Below, piece by piece: positions 1 through 10,319 of a stretch of 64,000 bases of DNA. Numbering within the stretch: position 1 is the first letter of the stretch; every line of letters starts with the position of its first letter. Position numbers and translations under genes: made by a program. The notes under the pieces were generated by a model. The model was not told the DNA's origin. It searched no databases and saw nothing but the letters and a program-made list of their open reading frames with translations. The stretch is from Methylobacterium sp. J-026 (GTDB taxonomy: Bacteria; Pseudomonadota; Alphaproteobacteria; Rhizobiales; Beijerinckiaceae). The stretch spans positions 95,060-159,059 of the forward strand of contig NZ_JAKSYC010000065.1 in assembly GCF_022829585.1 (NCBI RefSeq), in the 5' to 3' direction.

Positions 1-52
1 CTCCCCGGTCGCCCCCGAGGCCCCGGACGAGCGCCGTTGTCGGAGTCCCGCG

Positions 53-538
53 ATGCGCATGCGCAGCTACACGCTCCACCTGCCGGCCGAGGCGCGCCCG
101 GGCGAGAGCCTCGGCCTCGATCGGGCGGTGCTGGTACCGGATGGGTTCTCCTGGCCGGCCTTCGCCTTCAGCGTGCTGTGGTTCCTCTACCATCGCCTCT
201 GGATCGCGGCACTCATGGTGCTCGTCGGGTTGCTCGCGCTGTTCGGCCTGGGCCTCATCCTCGGCCTGCCGACCGGCGCCGGTGTGATCGCGGCCCTGTT
301 GGCCGCATGGCTGATCGGGCTCGAAGCGTCGAGCCTGCGCCGCTGGACCCTCACCCGTTGCGATATGCCGATGCGCGACACGGTCATCGCGGCCTCGCCC
401 GAGGAGGCCGAGACGCGGGCCTTCGGACGCTGGCTTGACAGCACGGTCTCGGCCCCGCGGCCGCCGTTCCCCGGCGGCCCGACCCGTCGCGCCGAACCAG
501 TGATCGGCCTGTTTCCCGCTCAGGAAGCGGCCCGGTGA
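53..538 (+). CDS. DUF2628-like small membrane protein of the his cluster
   Basis: A 161-residue protein with a hydrophilic N-terminus, two closely spaced hydrophobic stretches (about residues 34-65 and 70-92) and a charged C-terminal tail. The pattern, with the '[20 protein letters not shown]' segment, fits DUF2628 inner-membrane proteins. Genes of this type commonly sit between hisB and hisH in alphaproteobacteria, which matches hisH 19 bp downstream. The start at 53 is favoured because GGAG lies at 42-45; the ATG two codons later is an alternative. No biochemical role is known to me. The frame is open to the window edge, so a longer form cannot be excluded. Confidence 0.75.
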   Translation: MRMRSYTLHLPAEARPGESLGLDRAVLVPDGFSWPAFAFSVLWFLYHRLWIAALMVLVGLLALFGLGLILGLPTGAGVIAALLAAWLIGLEASSLRRWTLTRCDMPMRDTVIAASPEEAETRAFGRWLDSTVSAPRPPFPGGPTRRAEPVIGLFPAQEAAR

Positions 539-557
539 CGGCCCCGACGAGATCCGC

Positions 558-1217
558 ATGAGTACCGAGACCGTCGCGATCATCGATTACGGATCGGGAA
601 ACCTCCACTCCGCCGCCAAGGCGTTCGAGCGGGCGGTCCGCGAGAGCGGGCGCGACGCGCGGATCTGCCTGACCGCGGATCCGGATGTGGTGGCGGCGGC
701 CGACCGCATCGTCCTGCCGGGCGTCGGCGCCTATGCGGATTGCCGGGCCGGGCTCGACGCCGTGCCCGGCATGGTCGAGGCCATGACTCAGGCCGCACAG
801 GGCGCGGGCCGGCCGTTCCTCGGCATCTGCGTGGGCATGCAGCTCCTCGCGAGCCGGGGGCTGGAATACACCACCACCCCCGGCCTCGGCTGGATCCCCG
901 GCGATGTCGGACCGATCCGGCCGGCCGATCCGTCCCTCAAGGTTCCCCATATGGGCTGGAACACCCTGCATCCGGCCCGCGACCATGCCCTCCTCGCCGG
1001 CATCCCCACCGGCGAGGACGGCCTGCACGCTTACTTCGTCCACAGCTACGCGCTGGCCCCGGAGAATCCCGACGACGTGGTCGCGCAGGCGGATTACTGC
1101 GGACCGATCACCGCCCTCGTCGCCCGGGACAACGTCGCGGGCACGCAATTCCACCCCGAGAAGAGTCAGCGCCTGGGACTCGCGCTCATCGCGAATTTCT
1201 TGGCCTGGCGGCCGTGA
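558..1217 (+). CDS. hisH: Imidazole glycerol phosphate synthase, glutamine amidotransferase subunit
   Basis: Class I glutamine amidotransferase of 219 residues that hydrolyses glutamine and passes ammonia to HisF in histidine biosynthesis. The N-terminus has the family '[11 protein letters not shown]' signature. The nucleophile is Cys91 in '[11 protein letters not shown]', and the His199/Glu201 pair lies in 'FHPEKSQ'. Length is normal (about 200-220). It is followed 37 bp later by hisA. Its partner hisF is further downstream, separated by hisA and a DUF29 gene. Cytoplasmic heterodimer with HisF. Confidence 0.97.
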   Translation: MSTETVAIIDYGSGNLHSAAKAFERAVRESGRDARICLTADPDVVAAADRIVLPGVGAYADCRAGLDAVPGMVEAMTQAAQGAGRPFLGICVGMQLLASRGLEYTTTPGLGWIPGDVGPIRPADPSLKVPHMGWNTLHPARDHALLAGIPTGEDGLHAYFVHSYALAPENPDDVVAQADYCGPITALVARDNVAGTQFHPEKSQRLGLALIANFLAWRP

Positions 1218-1254
1218 GCGCGATCCGGCCCCGCCCAGAAGGACAGAAAAACCC

Positions 1255-1998
1255 GTGATCCTCTACCCGGCGATCGACCTCAAGGAGGGACGCTGCGTCC
1301 GCCTCGTCCAGGGTGACATGGCCCAGGCCAAGGTCTTCGGCGACGATCCCGCCGCGCAGGCCGCGACCTTCGAGGGGCAGGGTTTCCCCTGGCTCCACGT
1401 GGTCGATCTGGACGGCGCCTTCGCGGGGGCGCCGCGCAACGCCGCCGCGGTGGACGCGATCCTGGCCCGGGTCGGGATCCCGGTGCAGCTCGGCGGAGGC
1501 ATCCGGGAGATGAAGACCCTCGAAGGCTGGCTCGCCAAGGGTGTGGCCCGGGTGATCATCGGCACGGCCGCGGTGCGCGATCCTGGCTTCGTCCGCGAAG
1601 CCGCCCGCCAGCATCCCGGAAAGATCGCCGTCGGCATCGACGCCAAGGACGGGCGGGTCGCCGTCGAGGGCTGGGCCCAGACATCGAGCATGACCGCCGA
1701 GGAACTCGGCCGTCGCTTCGAGGACGCGGGCGTCGCCGCCATCATCTACACCGATATCGCCCGGGACGGGATCCTGAAGGGCCTCAACGTCGAGATGACC
1801 CTGGCGCTGGCGCAGGCCGTGCGCATCCCGGTCATCGCCTCCGGCGGCCTCGCCTCGATCGACGACGTACACCGCCTGCTCCAGCCCGATTGCGCGCTGA
1901 TCGCCGGCGCCATCACGGGACGCGCGCTCTACGACGGGCGCATCGACCCGCAGGCGGCCCTGGCTGCGATCGCTGCGGCGCGCGGATCGGCTTCGTGA
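1255..1998 (+). CDS. hisA: Phosphoribosylformimino-5-aminoimidazole carboxamide ribotide isomerase
   Basis: A (beta/alpha)8-barrel isomerase of 247 residues that opens the ribose ring of ProFAR in histidine synthesis. The start is a GTG, giving the expected N-terminus '[12 protein letters not shown]'. An AAGGACAG element about 8 bases upstream supports it, although the frame stays open further upstream through hisH. Catalytic Asp8 and Asp129 ('VGIDAKDGR') are present, as are phosphate-binding loops such as 'QLGGGIR' and 'IASGGLAS'. It sits in the same transcription unit as hisH and hisF. Confidence 0.97.
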   Translation: MILYPAIDLKEGRCVRLVQGDMAQAKVFGDDPAAQAATFEGQGFPWLHVVDLDGAFAGAPRNAAAVDAILARVGIPVQLGGGIREMKTLEGWLAKGVARVIIGTAAVRDPGFVREAARQHPGKIAVGIDAKDGRVAVEGWAQTSSMTAEELGRRFEDAGVAAIIYTDIARDGILKGLNVEMTLALAQAVRIPVIASGGLASIDDVHRLLQPDCALIAGAITGRALYDGRIDPQAALAAIAAARGSAS

Positions 1999-2037
1999 TA
2001 CGTCATCCTCGGTGATGGCACCGAGCGGGAGGCTTCG

Positions 2038-2517
2038 ATGACGGCGGTGAAGGTCCGGCCGGTCCCGGCCGGAACGGCTTATGCGGACGATTTCTACACC
2101 TGGACCCAGGAGCAGGGCGCGCGTCTGCGCTCCGGCGACTTCTCGGCGCTTGATAGCGAGAATCTGGCCGAGGAGATCGAGAGCTTGGGCAAGAGCCAGT
2201 TCGACAGTCTGGTGAGCTTCTGGCGCATTGTGTTGCTGCACATGCTGAAGTTCGATCATCAGCCGGAGCGCCGAAGCCGCAGTTGGACGATCTCGATTCG
2301 GACCCATCGCAATAGAGCGGCGGACGTGCTTGAGGACAATCCAGGTCTTAAAAGTCGCGTTGCTCAGGCTATGGCGCGCGCTTATCGCGATGCGCGGGAA
2401 GAGGCAGCTGCCGAGACGGGTTTACCGTTGCATCTATTCCCGAAAGAATGCCCCTATACGTGGGAAGAGCTGCTGATGCGGCCTTTCTCTGCCGATCCAG
2501 AAAACACCCTGGACTGA
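2038..2517 (+). CDS. DUF29 family protein inserted between hisA and hisF
   Basis: A 159-residue protein with the DUF29 layout: '[19 protein letters not shown]' near the N-terminus, then '[16 protein letters not shown]' and a '[18 protein letters not shown]' segment. DUF29 proteins are common in cyanobacteria and alphaproteobacteria, often in multiple copies; their function is unknown. The second half is visibly richer in A/T than the flanking his genes (for example around 2330-2470). It lies 39 bp after hisA and 10 bp before hisF, so it is probably co-transcribed with them. I infer a relatively recent insertion into the his cluster. Confidence 0.8.
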   Translation: MTAVKVRPVPAGTAYADDFYTWTQEQGARLRSGDFSALDSENLAEEIESLGKSQFDSLVSFWRIVLLHMLKFDHQPERRSRSWTISIRTHRNRAADVLEDNPGLKSRVAQAMARAYRDAREEAAAETGLPLHLFPKECPYTWEELLMRPFSADPENTLD

Positions 2518-2527
2518 AGAGCTGCCC

Positions 2528-3331
2528 GTGCTCAAGACCCGCATCATCCCCTGCCTCGACGTGAAGGACGGGCGCGTCGTGAAGGGCGTGCGCTTCGAGG
2601 GCCTGCGCGATGCCGGCGATCCGGTGGAGGCGGCCAAGGTCTACGACGCGGCCGGCGCCGACGAACTGTGCTTTCTCGATATCACGGCGAGCCGCGAGGC
2701 CCGGGGCACGCTGCTCGACATCGTCAGCCGAACCGCCGAGGCCTGCTTCATGCCGCTCACCGTCGGCGGCGGCGTGCGCGCCGTCGAGGATGTCCGGGCG
2801 CTGCTGCTCGCCGGCGCCGACAAGGTCGCGATCAACACCGCGGCGGTGAAGGACCCGGACCTCGTCGCCCGGGCGGCGGAGAAGTTCGGCGCCCAATGCA
2901 TCGTCGTGGCGATCGACGCGAAGCGCGTCTCCGGCCCCGGCGAACCCGATGCCTGGGCGATCTTCACCCATGGCGGACGCGATCCGACCGGCATCGACGC
3001 CGTCGCCTTCGCGAAGCTGGTCGCCGGGAGGGGCGCCGGCGAGTTGCTGGTCACCTCCATGGACAAGGACGGCACCCGCTCGGGCTACGACCTTGCCCTG
3101 ACGCGGGCGATCAGCGACGCGGTCACCGTGCCGGTGATCGCCTCCGGCGGCGTCGGCGGGCTCGACGATCTCGTGGCCGGCGTGGCCGAGGGCGGCGCGA
3201 GCGCCGTGCTGGCGGCCTCGATCTTCCATTTCGGACAGGCGAGCATCGCTGAGGCCAAGGCCCATATGGCGGCGGCCGGTCTCGCCATGCGTCTCGACGG
3301 CACGGCTTCATCGGCGAGGACGCCCCTGTGA
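2528..3331 (+). CDS. hisF: Imidazole glycerol phosphate synthase, cyclase subunit
   Basis: A 267-residue (beta/alpha)8-barrel that uses ammonia from HisH to make imidazole glycerol phosphate and AICAR. The GTG start gives '[20 protein letters not shown]' with catalytic Asp11; the second catalytic Asp130 is in 'VVAIDAKR'. Phosphate loops 'LTVGGGVR' and 'IASGGVGG' are visible. It is slightly longer than the usual 253-260 residues because of a C-terminal extension. The stop overlaps the GTG start of the next gene (GTGA), indicating translational coupling. Confidence 0.97.
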   Translation: MLKTRIIPCLDVKDGRVVKGVRFEGLRDAGDPVEAAKVYDAAGADELCFLDITASREARGTLLDIVSRTAEACFMPLTVGGGVRAVEDVRALLLAGADKVAINTAAVKDPDLVARAAEKFGAQCIVVAIDAKRVSGPGEPDAWAIFTHGGRDPTGIDAVAFAKLVAGRGAGELLVTSMDKDGTRSGYDLALTRAISDAVTVPVIASGGVGGLDDLVAGVAEGGASAVLAASIFHFGQASIAEAKAHMAAAGLAMRLDGTASSARTPL

Positions 3332-4632
3332 GCAGCACCCTTCTCGCCAACGCGACCCTCCTCGATCCGGAGACCGGGCGCGAGACCGCCGGCGCGATCC
3401 TCGTCCGGGACGGTCGGATCGCCGACATCGCCGCCGGCGCGGCCCCCGGTGCCCCGGCTGACGTCACGCGGATCGACTGCGCCGGCCGGGTCCTGACGCC
3501 CGGGCTGATCGACATGCGCGCCTTCGTGGGCGAGCCGGGGGCGGAGCACCGTGAGACCCTGGCCTCGGCGAGCGCCGCCGCCGCCGCGGGCGGCGTCACC
3601 ACCCTGGTCTGCATGCCGGATACCAACCCGATCATCGACGGGCCGGCCATCGTGGATTTCGTGCTGCGCCGCGCCCGCGACACGGCGAGCGTCAATGTCC
3701 TGCCCGCCGCCGCGATCACCAAGGGCTTGGCCGGCAAGGAGATGACCGAGTTCGGCCTGCTCAAGGAGGCCGGCGCCGTCGCGTTCACGGACGGGCTGCA
3801 CGCGGTGGGCAACGCCCAGGTGATGCGCCGCGCCCTGACCTACGCAAGGGATTTCGACGCCCTGCTGATGCAGCATGTCGAGGATGCCGACCTCGTGGCC
3901 GAGGGCGTGATGAACGAGGGTGAACTCGCCTCGCGCCTCGGGCTGATGGGCATCCCCCGCGAGGCGGAGACCGTGATGCTGGAGCGCGACATCCGCCTCG
4001 TCCGGCTGACCGGCGCCCGCTACCACGCCGCCATGATCTCCTGCGCCGATTCGGTGGAGATCGTCCGCCGGGCCAAGCAGGACGGATTGCCGGTGACCTG
4101 CGGGGTCTCGGTGAACAACCTCGTGCTCAACGAGAACGACATCGGCCATTACCGGACCTTCTGCCGCCTCTCGCCGCCTTTGCGCGACGAGGCCGACCGG
4201 CACGCGGTGGTGCGCGGGCTCGGCGAGGGCGTGATCGACGTGGTCGTGTCCGACCACAACCCGCAGGATGTCGAGACCAAGCGCCTGCCCTTCGCGGAGG
4301 CCGCGGACGGAGCGCTCGGCATCGAGACCCTGCTCGGCGCCGCCCTGCGCCTCGTCCATACCGGCGATCTGGCGTTCCCCAAGCTCGTCGCCGCCCTGAC
4401 GGTGAACCCGGCCCGGATCCTCGGGCGCGAGGCCGGGCGCCTCGCGGTCGGAGCACCGGCCGATCTGGTGCTGATCGATCCCGATCTGCCCTACGTCCTC
4501 GACAAGCGGCGGCTGAAGTCCCGCTCGAAGAACTCGCCCTTCGACGAGGCTCGCCTCCAGGGCGCCGCGGTCCTGACGCTGGTCGGCGGGCGGATCGTCC
4601 ACGCGGTCGACGATCTGGCGGCTGCCGCTTGA
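3328..4632 (+). CDS. pyrC: Dihydroorotase-like protein lacking the HxH metal motif (PyrC'-type)
   Basis: A 434-residue amidohydrolase-fold protein of the class I dihydroorotase family. In active enzymes the strand-1 motif is 'PGxxDxHxH'; here it reads '[14 protein letters not shown]', so Arg64 and Phe66 replace both metal-binding histidines. Other family features remain, such as 'AVAFTDG' and '[10 protein letters not shown]'. Comparable noncatalytic PyrC' (PyrX) subunits form complexes with aspartate carbamoyltransferase PyrB. No pyrB is adjacent; the gene is coupled to hisF upstream and plsY downstream. Whether it has catalytic activity cannot be read from sequence; a structural role is the better guess, with another dihydroorotase elsewhere. 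Confidence 0.85.
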   Translation: MSSTLLANATLLDPETGRETAGAILVRDGRIADIAAGAAPGAPADVTRIDCAGRVLTPGLIDMRAFVGEPGAEHRETLASASAAAAAGGVTTLVCMPDTNPIIDGPAIVDFVLRRARDTASVNVLPAAAITKGLAGKEMTEFGLLKEAGAVAFTDGLHAVGNAQVMRRALTYARDFDALLMQHVEDADLVAEGVMNEGELASRLGLMGIPREAETVMLERDIRLVRLTGARYHAAMISCADSVEIVRRAKQDGLPVTCGVSVNNLVLNENDIGHYRTFCRLSPPLRDEADRHAVVRGLGEGVIDVVVSDHNPQDVETKRLPFAEAADGALGIETLLGAALRLVHTGDLAFPKLVAALTVNPARILGREAGRLAVGAPADLVLIDPDLPYVLDKRRLKSRSKNSPFDEARLQGAAVLTLVGGRIVHAVDDLAAAA

Positions 4633-5234
4633 TGCTCGTGGATCTCGCCACTCCCGCCGCGCTCGGCGCCCTGGCCCTCGGCTATGCTCTGGGCGCGATC
4701 CCGTTCGGGCTGATCCTGACGCGATTCGCTGGGCTCGGGGACGTGCGGGCGATCGGCTCCGGCAATATCGGCGCCACCAACGTGCTGCGCACCGGCCGCA
4801 AGGGTCTCGCCGCCGCGACCCTGCTGGGCGATGCTCTCAAGGGCACGGTGGCGGTCCTGATCGCCAAGGGCCTCGGGGAGGGTCCCGCCCTCGCCGCCGG
4901 GCTGGGCGCCTTCCTGGGCCATCTCTTCCCGGTCTGGCTCGGCTTCAAGGGCGGCAAGGGTGTCGCGACCTTCATCGGCGTGCTCCTCGCCTTCAGCCCG
5001 CCGACGCTCGGGATCTTCGCGGCGATCTGGCTCGGTCTCGCCTTCGCGCTGAAATACTCGTCGCTGGCGGCCTTGGCCGCCTCGGCGGCGACGCCGCTGG
5101 CCCTGTGGGCCCTCGGCGCGCCGATGCAAGCTGTGCTGTTCCTGCTGCTGGGCGTGCTGCTATGGTGGAAGCACGCGCCCAACATCCGCCGGCTCGCGTC
5201 CGGCACCGAGGGGCGCATCGGCCAGAAGGGCTGA
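4632..5234 (+). CDS. plsY: Acyl-phosphate glycerol-3-phosphate acyltransferase
   Basis: A polytopic inner-membrane acyltransferase of 200 residues that transfers an acyl group from acyl-phosphate to glycerol-3-phosphate, the first step of phospholipid synthesis. Family motifs are clear: '[15 protein letters not shown]', '[12 protein letters not shown]', '[13 protein letters not shown]' and '[11 protein letters not shown]'. The hydrophobic segments suggest five membrane spans. The ATG overlaps the TGA of the preceding gene (TGATG), so it is translationally coupled to the dihydroorotase-like gene. Confidence 0.96.
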   Translation: MLVDLATPAALGALALGYALGAIPFGLILTRFAGLGDVRAIGSGNIGATNVLRTGRKGLAAATLLGDALKGTVAVLIAKGLGEGPALAAGLGAFLGHLFPVWLGFKGGKGVATFIGVLLAFSPPTLGIFAAIWLGLAFALKYSSLAALAASAATPLALWALGAPMQAVLFLLLGVLLWWKHAPNIRRLASGTEGRIGQKG

Positions 5235-5267
5235 GCGCACGCGCGCGGCGCGGTCCTTGGGGGGTGC

Positions 5268-6479
5268 ATGCAGCTCACCGATGCCCAGCGTCTCGACTGG
5301 CTGCGCCTGATCCGCACCGAGGGAGTCGGGCCGCGCACCTTCCGCACGCTCGTCAACCGATTCGCCGGTGCCGGTGCCGCCCTCGATGCCCTTCCCGACC
5401 TCGCACGCCGGCAGGGCAAGCGGCTGGAGCCCCCGACCCGCGCCCAGGCCGAGGACGAGCTGGCGGCCCTGGCCCGCCTCGGCGGACGGCTGATCGCCAC
5501 CGGCGAGGCGGATTACCCACGCCTCCTCCAGCAGACCGATGCGGCGCCGCCGCTCCTGGCCCTGCGCGGCGCCGCAATCCTGAACCGTCCGGCTGTGGCC
5601 CTCGTCGGTTCGCGCAACGCCTCGACGGCCGGGCTCGCCTTCACGGAGCGGCTGGCCCGCGGCCTCGGCGAGGCGGGGCTGGCGGTGGTCTCGGGCCTCG
5701 CCCGGGGCATCGACGCCCGGGCCCACAAGGCCAGCCTGCAGACCGGCACCGTCGCGGTGATGGCCGGCGGTCAGGACCGGATCTACCCGGCAAGCCACGC
5801 CGCCCTGGTCGACGCGATCCTGGGGGAGGGCGGCGCCATCGTGGCCGAGATGCCGATGGGCTGGGAGCCGCGCGGCCGCGATTTCCCCCGGCGCAACCGG
5901 ATCATCTCCGGCCTGTCCTACGGCACCGTCGTGATCGAGGCGGCGCGCCGCTCCGGTTCGCTCATCACGGCGCGCTACGCCCTGGAGCAGAACCGCGAGG
6001 TCTTCGCGGTCCCGGGCTCGCCCCTCGATCCCCGCGCCGAGGGCACCAACGATTTGATCCGCCAGGGCGCAACCCTCGTGTCCGACGTCGCACACGTGCT
6101 CGATGTGATCGGTCCGATCATCGAGCACGGCCCAGAGGCGGACGCCGCCCCCGTACGGGGGCGGCCGGACCTCCGAGATCAGCCCGACTTCTGGGACGAG
6201 ATCGACCTCGATGCGCTGAACCCGGGGGAGCTGGGGGCTCGAGACATCTCACGGCCGCCCGTATCCGATTCGTTCGAGGAGCCGGACGATCCGCCCGAGC
6301 CCGTGGATGATCGCGCACGCATCGTCGCGCTTCTGGATCCGAGCCCGGTCGGAACCGACGCGCTGGCCCGCAGCGCCAATGTCGGGATCCGCGTCGTGCA
6401 GACCGTGCTGCTGGAACTCGAACTCGACGGGCGGATCGAGCGCCACGGCAGCGGCACGGTCTCGCTGGTTAGTCGTTGA
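5268..6479 (+). CDS. dprA: DNA-processing protein A
   Basis: A 403-residue Smf/DprA protein, a RecA loader on incoming single-stranded DNA in natural transformation. It has an N-terminal SAM/HhH-like region (about 1-90), the Rossmann-like core ('[10 protein letters not shown]', '[14 protein letters not shown]', '[20 protein letters not shown]', 'EVFAVPGSP') and a C-terminal winged-helix segment ending '[16 protein letters not shown]'. A proline/acid-rich linker of about 60 residues lies before the winged helix. It lies 33 bp after plsY, and its 3' end overlaps convergent ruvX by 11 bp. DprA is widespread even where transformation is unproven. Confidence 0.95.
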   Translation: MQLTDAQRLDWLRLIRTEGVGPRTFRTLVNRFAGAGAALDALPDLARRQGKRLEPPTRAQAEDELAALARLGGRLIATGEADYPRLLQQTDAAPPLLALRGAAILNRPAVALVGSRNASTAGLAFTERLARGLGEAGLAVVSGLARGIDARAHKASLQTGTVAVMAGGQDRIYPASHAALVDAILGEGGAIVAEMPMGWEPRGRDFPRRNRIISGLSYGTVVIEAARRSGSLITARYALEQNREVFAVPGSPLDPRAEGTNDLIRQGATLVSDVAHVLDVIGPIIEHGPEADAAPVRGRPDLRDQPDFWDEIDLDALNPGELGARDISRPPVSDSFEEPDDPPEPVDDRARIVALLDPSPVGTDALARSANVGIRVVQTVLLELELDGRIERHGSGTVSLVSR

Positions 6480-6969
6480 GCGGATCGGCGTTGAAATCGA
6501 CGTCGGCGACGTGGCGCATCACGTCGAGGCAACCCTGGAGAATGTAGGCGGCGGCGAGCTTGTCCACCAGTTCCCCGCGTCGGGCCCGGGACGCGTCGGC
6601 CTCGATCAGCGCCCGGGTCACGACCGCGGTCGACAGGCGCTCGTCGAAGAAGACGTGGGGCAGGGGCAGGATCGGCGCCAGGTTGCGCACGAAGGCCCGC
6701 GTCGACTGGACCCGTGGCCCCTCGCTCCCGTCCATGTTCAGCGGCAGGCCGACCACGAGGCCGCCCACCGCATGCTGGCGGCACAAGTCGGCGAGGCGCT
6801 GGGCATCCGGCGTGAACTTCACCCGGCGGATCGTCTCCAGCGGCGTCGCGATCTGGCGCCCCAAATCCGATAGCGCAAGTCCGATCGTCTTGGTGCCGAG
6901 ATCGATGCCGATCAGCCGCGCCCCACCCTGCGAGGCGGCGGCGAAGGCGCGTAGCGCGTCGTGGTTCAT
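6469..6969 (-). CDS. ruvX: Holliday junction resolvase-like protein YqgF/RuvX
   Basis: A 166-residue RNase H-fold protein of the YqgF family, proposed as a Holliday junction resolvase or 16S rRNA 5'-end nuclease. The N-terminal '[15 protein letters not shown]' carries the first catalytic Asp. '[16 protein letters not shown]' and the C-terminal '[14 protein letters not shown]' and '[12 protein letters not shown]' motifs follow, with the expected acidic residues. Its ATG overlaps the TGA of the upstream SMI1/KNR4-like gene (ATGA). The 3' end overlaps convergent dprA. Confidence 0.93.
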   Translation of the reverse strand: MNHDALRAFAAASQGGARLIGIDLGTKTIGLALSDLGRQIATPLETIRRVKFTPDAQRLADLCRQHAVGGLVVGLPLNMDGSEGPRVQSTRAFVRNLAPILPLPHVFFDERLSTAVVTRALIEADASRARRGELVDKLAAAYILQGCLDVMRHVADVDFNADPLND

Positions 6970-7535
6970 GATTCCGCCTGCCCGCTCCGGCCCAGGATCG
7001 CCGCCGAGACACCCTCGAACCGGGCGGGCAGGGGCTCCATACCCGGTCCGAGAATCAGCGCGGCGGTGGGGCCGGTGACCTGCGAGAAGAAATCGAAAAG
7101 GGTCTCGCCGCCGAACCGGACCGTCTCCAGATCGGGCGCGAGCAGCCAGATATCGTATTCCGCGCCGCTGCCGGACACGTCCCAGAACAGGAAGCTGCCG
7201 TCCTCGGCATGGCCGAAGAAGCAGGCGCGCTCGACGATCCCCGGGTCGCCATCCTCGACATCGAAACGGTGCGGCTCCGCCGCGTCCTCCAGCAGTCGCA
7301 CGGCGGCGCCGACGCTGTGGGCGATGACGCCGGCCTGCGTGATCAGGTCGCTCGCCTCGAAGGGGGCCGGCACGGCGATCCTGATGTGACCGCCGGCCAC
7401 GCCGACACCGCAGGTCCGACAGAAGTCGCGGTAGGAATCCGGAAGGGGAAAGCCCAGCTCCGCGGCCGCGCGATCGAGCGCCGCCGCGTCCGGCGCGAAT
7501 CCCGGCACCAAGCTGGTGAACACCCGCTCCCACAT
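6966..7535 (-). CDS. SMI1/KNR4-family-like protein
   Basis: A 189-residue soluble protein. The N-terminal pattern '[21 protein letters not shown]' matches the SMI1/KNR4 (SUKH) superfamily, in which an acidic protein often acts as an immunity protein or in regulation. No toxin gene is adjacent, so an immunity role is not supported here. The chosen ATG has a strong GAAGGAGCGG element 5-14 bases upstream; two in-frame ATGs further upstream lack this. The gene is translationally coupled to ruvX. Confidence 0.75.
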   Translation of the reverse strand: MWERVFTSLVPGFAPDAAALDRAAAELGFPLPDSYRDFCRTCGVGVAGGHIRIAVPAPFEASDLITQAGVIAHSVGAAVRLLEDAAEPHRFDVEDGDPGIVERACFFGHAEDGSFLFWDVSGSGAEYDIWLLAPDLETVRFGGETLFDFFSQVTGPTAALILGPGMEPLPARFEGVSAAILGRSGQAES

Positions 7536-7707
7536 CGGTTCCGCTCCTTCATCCACAGGCATGCCGCACTCCGTAGATCGCCCCGGATGCACGCGGAGCG
7601 GTTCGCGATTAGGTAGGTTAAAGCTTCGTTAAACCACCGCTCGGGGTCACACCTTGTCGACGATCGGCCCGCTCTCCCGTTCAGCAGCATCCCGGGCCGC
7701 CCCGGCC

Positions 7708-7848
7708 ATGGCCCGCAAGCACCGCCTGATGCTGCTGCTCGCCTTCGAGATCCTGGTCCTGGGCTTTGCCCAGGCGCTGGTCCAGCCCCCCCGGCGACCC
7801 GGGGTCACCATCGAGATGTCGGTGACGCCGCACCACGTCGTGACCTGA
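7708..7848 (+). CDS. Possible 46-residue single-pass membrane protein
   Basis: A short reading frame starting '[11 protein letters not shown]' with one hydrophobic segment of about 20 residues (residues 7-26), basic residues on its N-terminal side and a polar tail. The topology would place the tail outside the cytoplasm. A longer in-frame TTG start at 7654 exists. No family is recognised. It precedes gatC by about 150 bp and may be chance, although the hydrophobic segment and codon usage look like coding DNA. Confidence 0.4.
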   Translation: MARKHRLMLLLAFEILVLGFAQALVQPPRRPGVTIEMSVTPHHVVT

Positions 7849-7996
7849 GACCGGGACCGGATCGCGCGCGGCTGATCGCCCGGGGCGGCGCCGGCCCGGT
7901 GACCGCGTGCCGCCCGCGTTGCGGCCGATCGGAGCCCGGTGCTATAGGCCGGCCGATCCCGGGAGGCCGCTCCCGGACCAGGACGAACGGGACGGC

Positions 7997-8284
7997 ATGT
8001 CGGTCGACGAGAAGACGGTTCGGCGCATCGCGCATCTGGCGCGTATCGCGGTCACCGACGACGAGGTCGGTCCGCTGCAGGGCGAACTCAACGCGATCCT
8101 GGCCTTCGTGGAGCAGCTCGGCGCGGTCGACGTCTCCGGCGTCGAGGCGATGACCTCCGTCACCCCGATGGCGATGAAGAAGCGTGCGGACGTCGTCACC
8201 GACGGTGGCCGCGCGGCCGACGTGGTCGCGAACGCCCCCGAGACCGAGGACAATTACTTCCTGGTTCCGAAGGTGGTCGAGTAG
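7997..8284 (+). CDS. gatC: Asp-tRNA(Asn)/Glu-tRNA(Gln) amidotransferase subunit C
   Basis: The 95-residue GatC subunit, which wraps around and stabilises the GatA-GatB complex that transamidates mischarged Glu-tRNA(Gln) or Asp-tRNA(Asn). '[17 protein letters not shown]' at the N-terminus and the tail '[16 protein letters not shown]' are typical. The ATG in 'ggcATGtcggtc' is chosen over upstream in-frame starts because it gives the normal family length. gatA follows after about 80 bp. Confidence 0.95.
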   Translation: MSVDEKTVRRIAHLARIAVTDDEVGPLQGELNAILAFVEQLGAVDVSGVEAMTSVTPMAMKKRADVVTDGGRAADVVANAPETEDNYFLVPKVVE

Positions 8285-8366
8285 GCGCTCGGCTCGGAGC
8301 TTCGGCCCGGACCTTGCGGACCGGATTTTGTGCGGACGCGCCGCGGCGCGCGGGGACGTGAACAGC

Positions 8367-9845
8367 GTGAATCCGAACGAACTCACCCTGGCCGAGGCGC
8401 GCGACGCCCTCAAGGCGAACCGGATCTCGGCCCGCGAGCTGACGCAGGCGCATCTCGACGCGATCGGGAAGGCCCGCATCCTCAACGCCTTCATCCGGGA
8501 GACGCCCGACCGGGCCCTCGCGATGGCGGATGCTGCGGACGAAAAAATCGCCGCCGGCGAAGCCCGTCCGTTGGAGGGGATTCCGCTTGGGATCAAGGAC
8601 CTGTTCTGCACGGACGGGGTGATCACCACGGCGGGGTCCAAGATCCTGGAGACCTTCGAACCGCACTACGAATCGGCCGTCTCGGCCAATCTGTGGCGCG
8701 ACGGCGCCGTGATGCTCGGCAAGCTGAACCTCGACGAATTCGCCATGGGCTCGTCGAACGAGACCAGCGCCTACGGCAACGTCGTCTCGCCGTGGCGGCG
8801 GGCGGGCTCCGACGCGCCGCTCGTGCCCGGCGGCTCCTCGGGCGGTTCCGCCGCGGCAGTCGCCGCGCGGCTCTGCCTCGGCGCCACCGCCACCGACACC
8901 GGCGGCTCGATCCGCCAGCCCGCCGCCTTCACCGGCACGGTCGGAATCAAGCCGACCTACGGGCGCTGCTCGCGCTGGGGCACCGTGGCGTTCGCCTCCT
9001 CGCTCGATCAGGCCGGTCCGATCGCCCGGACGGTGCGCGACTGCGCGATCCTGCTCGGCTCGATGGCCGGCGCGGACGCCCGGGACACGACCTGCGCCGA
9101 CCTGCCCGTGCCCGATTTCGAGGCCGCGGTCTCCCGGGGCGTGAAGGGGCTGACCATCGGCATCCCGAAGGAGTACCGGGTCGACGGCATGCCGGCCGAG
9201 ATCCAGAAGCTCTGGGACGAGGGGGCGGCGTGGCTGAAGGCGGCCGGCGCCACCATCCGCGACATCTCATTGCCCCACACGTCCTACGCGCTGCCGGCCT
9301 ACTACATCGTCGCCCCGGCCGAGGCCTCCTCGAACCTCGCCCGCTACGATGGCGTCCGCTACGGCCTGCGCGTCCCCGGCAAGGACATCGCCGGGATGTA
9401 CGAGAACACCCGCGCGGCCGGCTTCGGTCGCGAGGTGAAGCGCCGGATCATGATCGGCACCTACGTGCTCTCGGCGGGCTACTACGACGCCTACTACGTC
9501 CGGGCGCAGAAGATCCGCACGCTGATCAAGCGCGACTTCGAGGCGGCCTACGCCTCCGGGATCGACGCGATCCTCACCCCCGCCACCCCGTCGGCCGCCT
9601 TCGGCATCGGCGAGAAGGCCTCGGCCGACCCGGTGGAGATGTACCTCAACGACGTGTTCACCGTGACGGTGAACATGGCCGGGCTGCCGGGCATCGCGGT
9701 CCCGGCGGGGCTCGACGGTCAGGGCCTGCCGCTGGGTCTCCAGCTGATCGGCCGACCCTTCGACGAGGAGACGCTGTTCGCGGTCGCCCAGGTGATCGAG
9801 GATTCGGCCGGGCGGACCAAGCTGCCTGAGCCGTGGTGGGCATGA
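8367..9845 (+). CDS. gatA: Asp-tRNA(Asn)/Glu-tRNA(Gln) amidotransferase subunit A
   Basis: An amidase-signature glutaminase of 492 residues that supplies ammonia for tRNA-dependent Gln/Asn synthesis. The Ser-cisSer-Lys triad is present: Lys77 in 'PLGIKDLF', the cis-Ser in 'GGSSGGS' (155-161) and Ser181 in '[11 protein letters not shown]'. A GTG at 8367 with GGGGA about 10 bases upstream is preferred over the GTG three codons earlier. The stop overlaps the ATG of the next membrane-protein gene. Normal length. Confidence 0.97.
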   Translation: MNPNELTLAEARDALKANRISARELTQAHLDAIGKARILNAFIRETPDRALAMADAADEKIAAGEARPLEGIPLGIKDLFCTDGVITTAGSKILETFEPHYESAVSANLWRDGAVMLGKLNLDEFAMGSSNETSAYGNVVSPWRRAGSDAPLVPGGSSGGSAAAVAARLCLGATATDTGGSIRQPAAFTGTVGIKPTYGRCSRWGTVAFASSLDQAGPIARTVRDCAILLGSMAGADARDTTCADLPVPDFEAAVSRGVKGLTIGIPKEYRVDGMPAEIQKLWDEGAAWLKAAGATIRDISLPHTSYALPAYYIVAPAEASSNLARYDGVRYGLRVPGKDIAGMYENTRAAGFGREVKRRIMIGTYVLSAGYYDAYYVRAQKIRTLIKRDFEAAYASGIDAILTPATPSAAFGIGEKASADPVEMYLNDVFTVTVNMAGLPGIAVPAGLDGQGLPLGLQLIGRPFDEETLFAVAQVIEDSAGRTKLPEPWWA

Positions 9846-10141
9846 CCGTCCCGTATTATCCCTGGACGGTCTGGATCTGGGCCGGGTTCGATCCGGCGCT
9901 GATCGTGGTGGCGGTCTATCTCGGCTGGACTGCGAGCCAGTTCGGCAAGGTGTTCATCGCGGCGATCGCGGCGCTCGGCTTCTCGGTGCTGTTCTCCTGG
10001 GCGGTGAGCGCCGCCGGCATCCCCTGGCCGGCGCCGGTCACCCATGACGGGCCGACCTTCTTCCCGGTCCGGGCCCTGGCGGCGCTGCTCTGGGCGATCC
10101 TCGGCTACGGGGCACGGCGCGCCGTCGGACGCCGCGCTTGA
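9842..10141 (+). CDS. Small membrane protein between gatA and gatB
   Basis: A 99-residue hydrophobic protein with about three predicted membrane helices (around residues 17-30, 37-60 and 78-93). The ATG overlaps the gatA stop (ATGA), so it is translationally coupled to gatA. I recognise no domain. Its position inside the gat cluster may reflect only co-transcription. Confidence 0.7.
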   Translation: MTVPYYPWTVWIWAGFDPALIVVAVYLGWTASQFGKVFIAAIAALGFSVLFSWAVSAAGIPWPAPVTHDGPTFFPVRALAALLWAILGYGARRAVGRRA

Positions 10142-10194
10142 TTCTTGTCGCGAGCGGCCCGTAATTGACCGAACGACACCCGCTTCCACCCGCG

Positions 10195-10276
10195 CCCTCA
10201 TCCTGAGGCGCCCGCGCGAGCGGGCCGCGAAGGAGCCCTCCTTCGAGGCCGCTGCGCGACACCTCGGGATGAGGGT
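10195..10276 (+). repeat. Nested palindromic interspersed repeat, copy 1
   Basis: An 82-bp element upstream of gatB bounded by near-perfect inverted ends, 'CCCTCATCCTGAGG' and 'CCTCGGGATGAGGGT'. Inside is a second inverted pair, 'GGCCGCGAAGGAG' and 'CTCCTTCGAGGCC'. A closely related copy lies at 46919-47006. It has no coding potential and would fold into a long hairpin. It resembles the short palindromic repeats scattered through many alphaproteobacterial genomes. Confidence 0.8.
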
Positions 10277-10319
10277 GGGAGTGGGAAGCCCCTGACAAGC
10301 CTTTCCGGCCCGGACGATC

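Noticed and set aside
1..52. Upstream end of a hisB-like gene at the window edge
   Set aside because: No frame gives a recognisable C-terminus or a stop before 53, so nothing can be assigned.
6966..7535. SMI1/KNR4-like protein as immunity gene of a toxin system
   Set aside because: No toxin or polymorphic-toxin gene is adjacent; it is coupled to ruvX instead.
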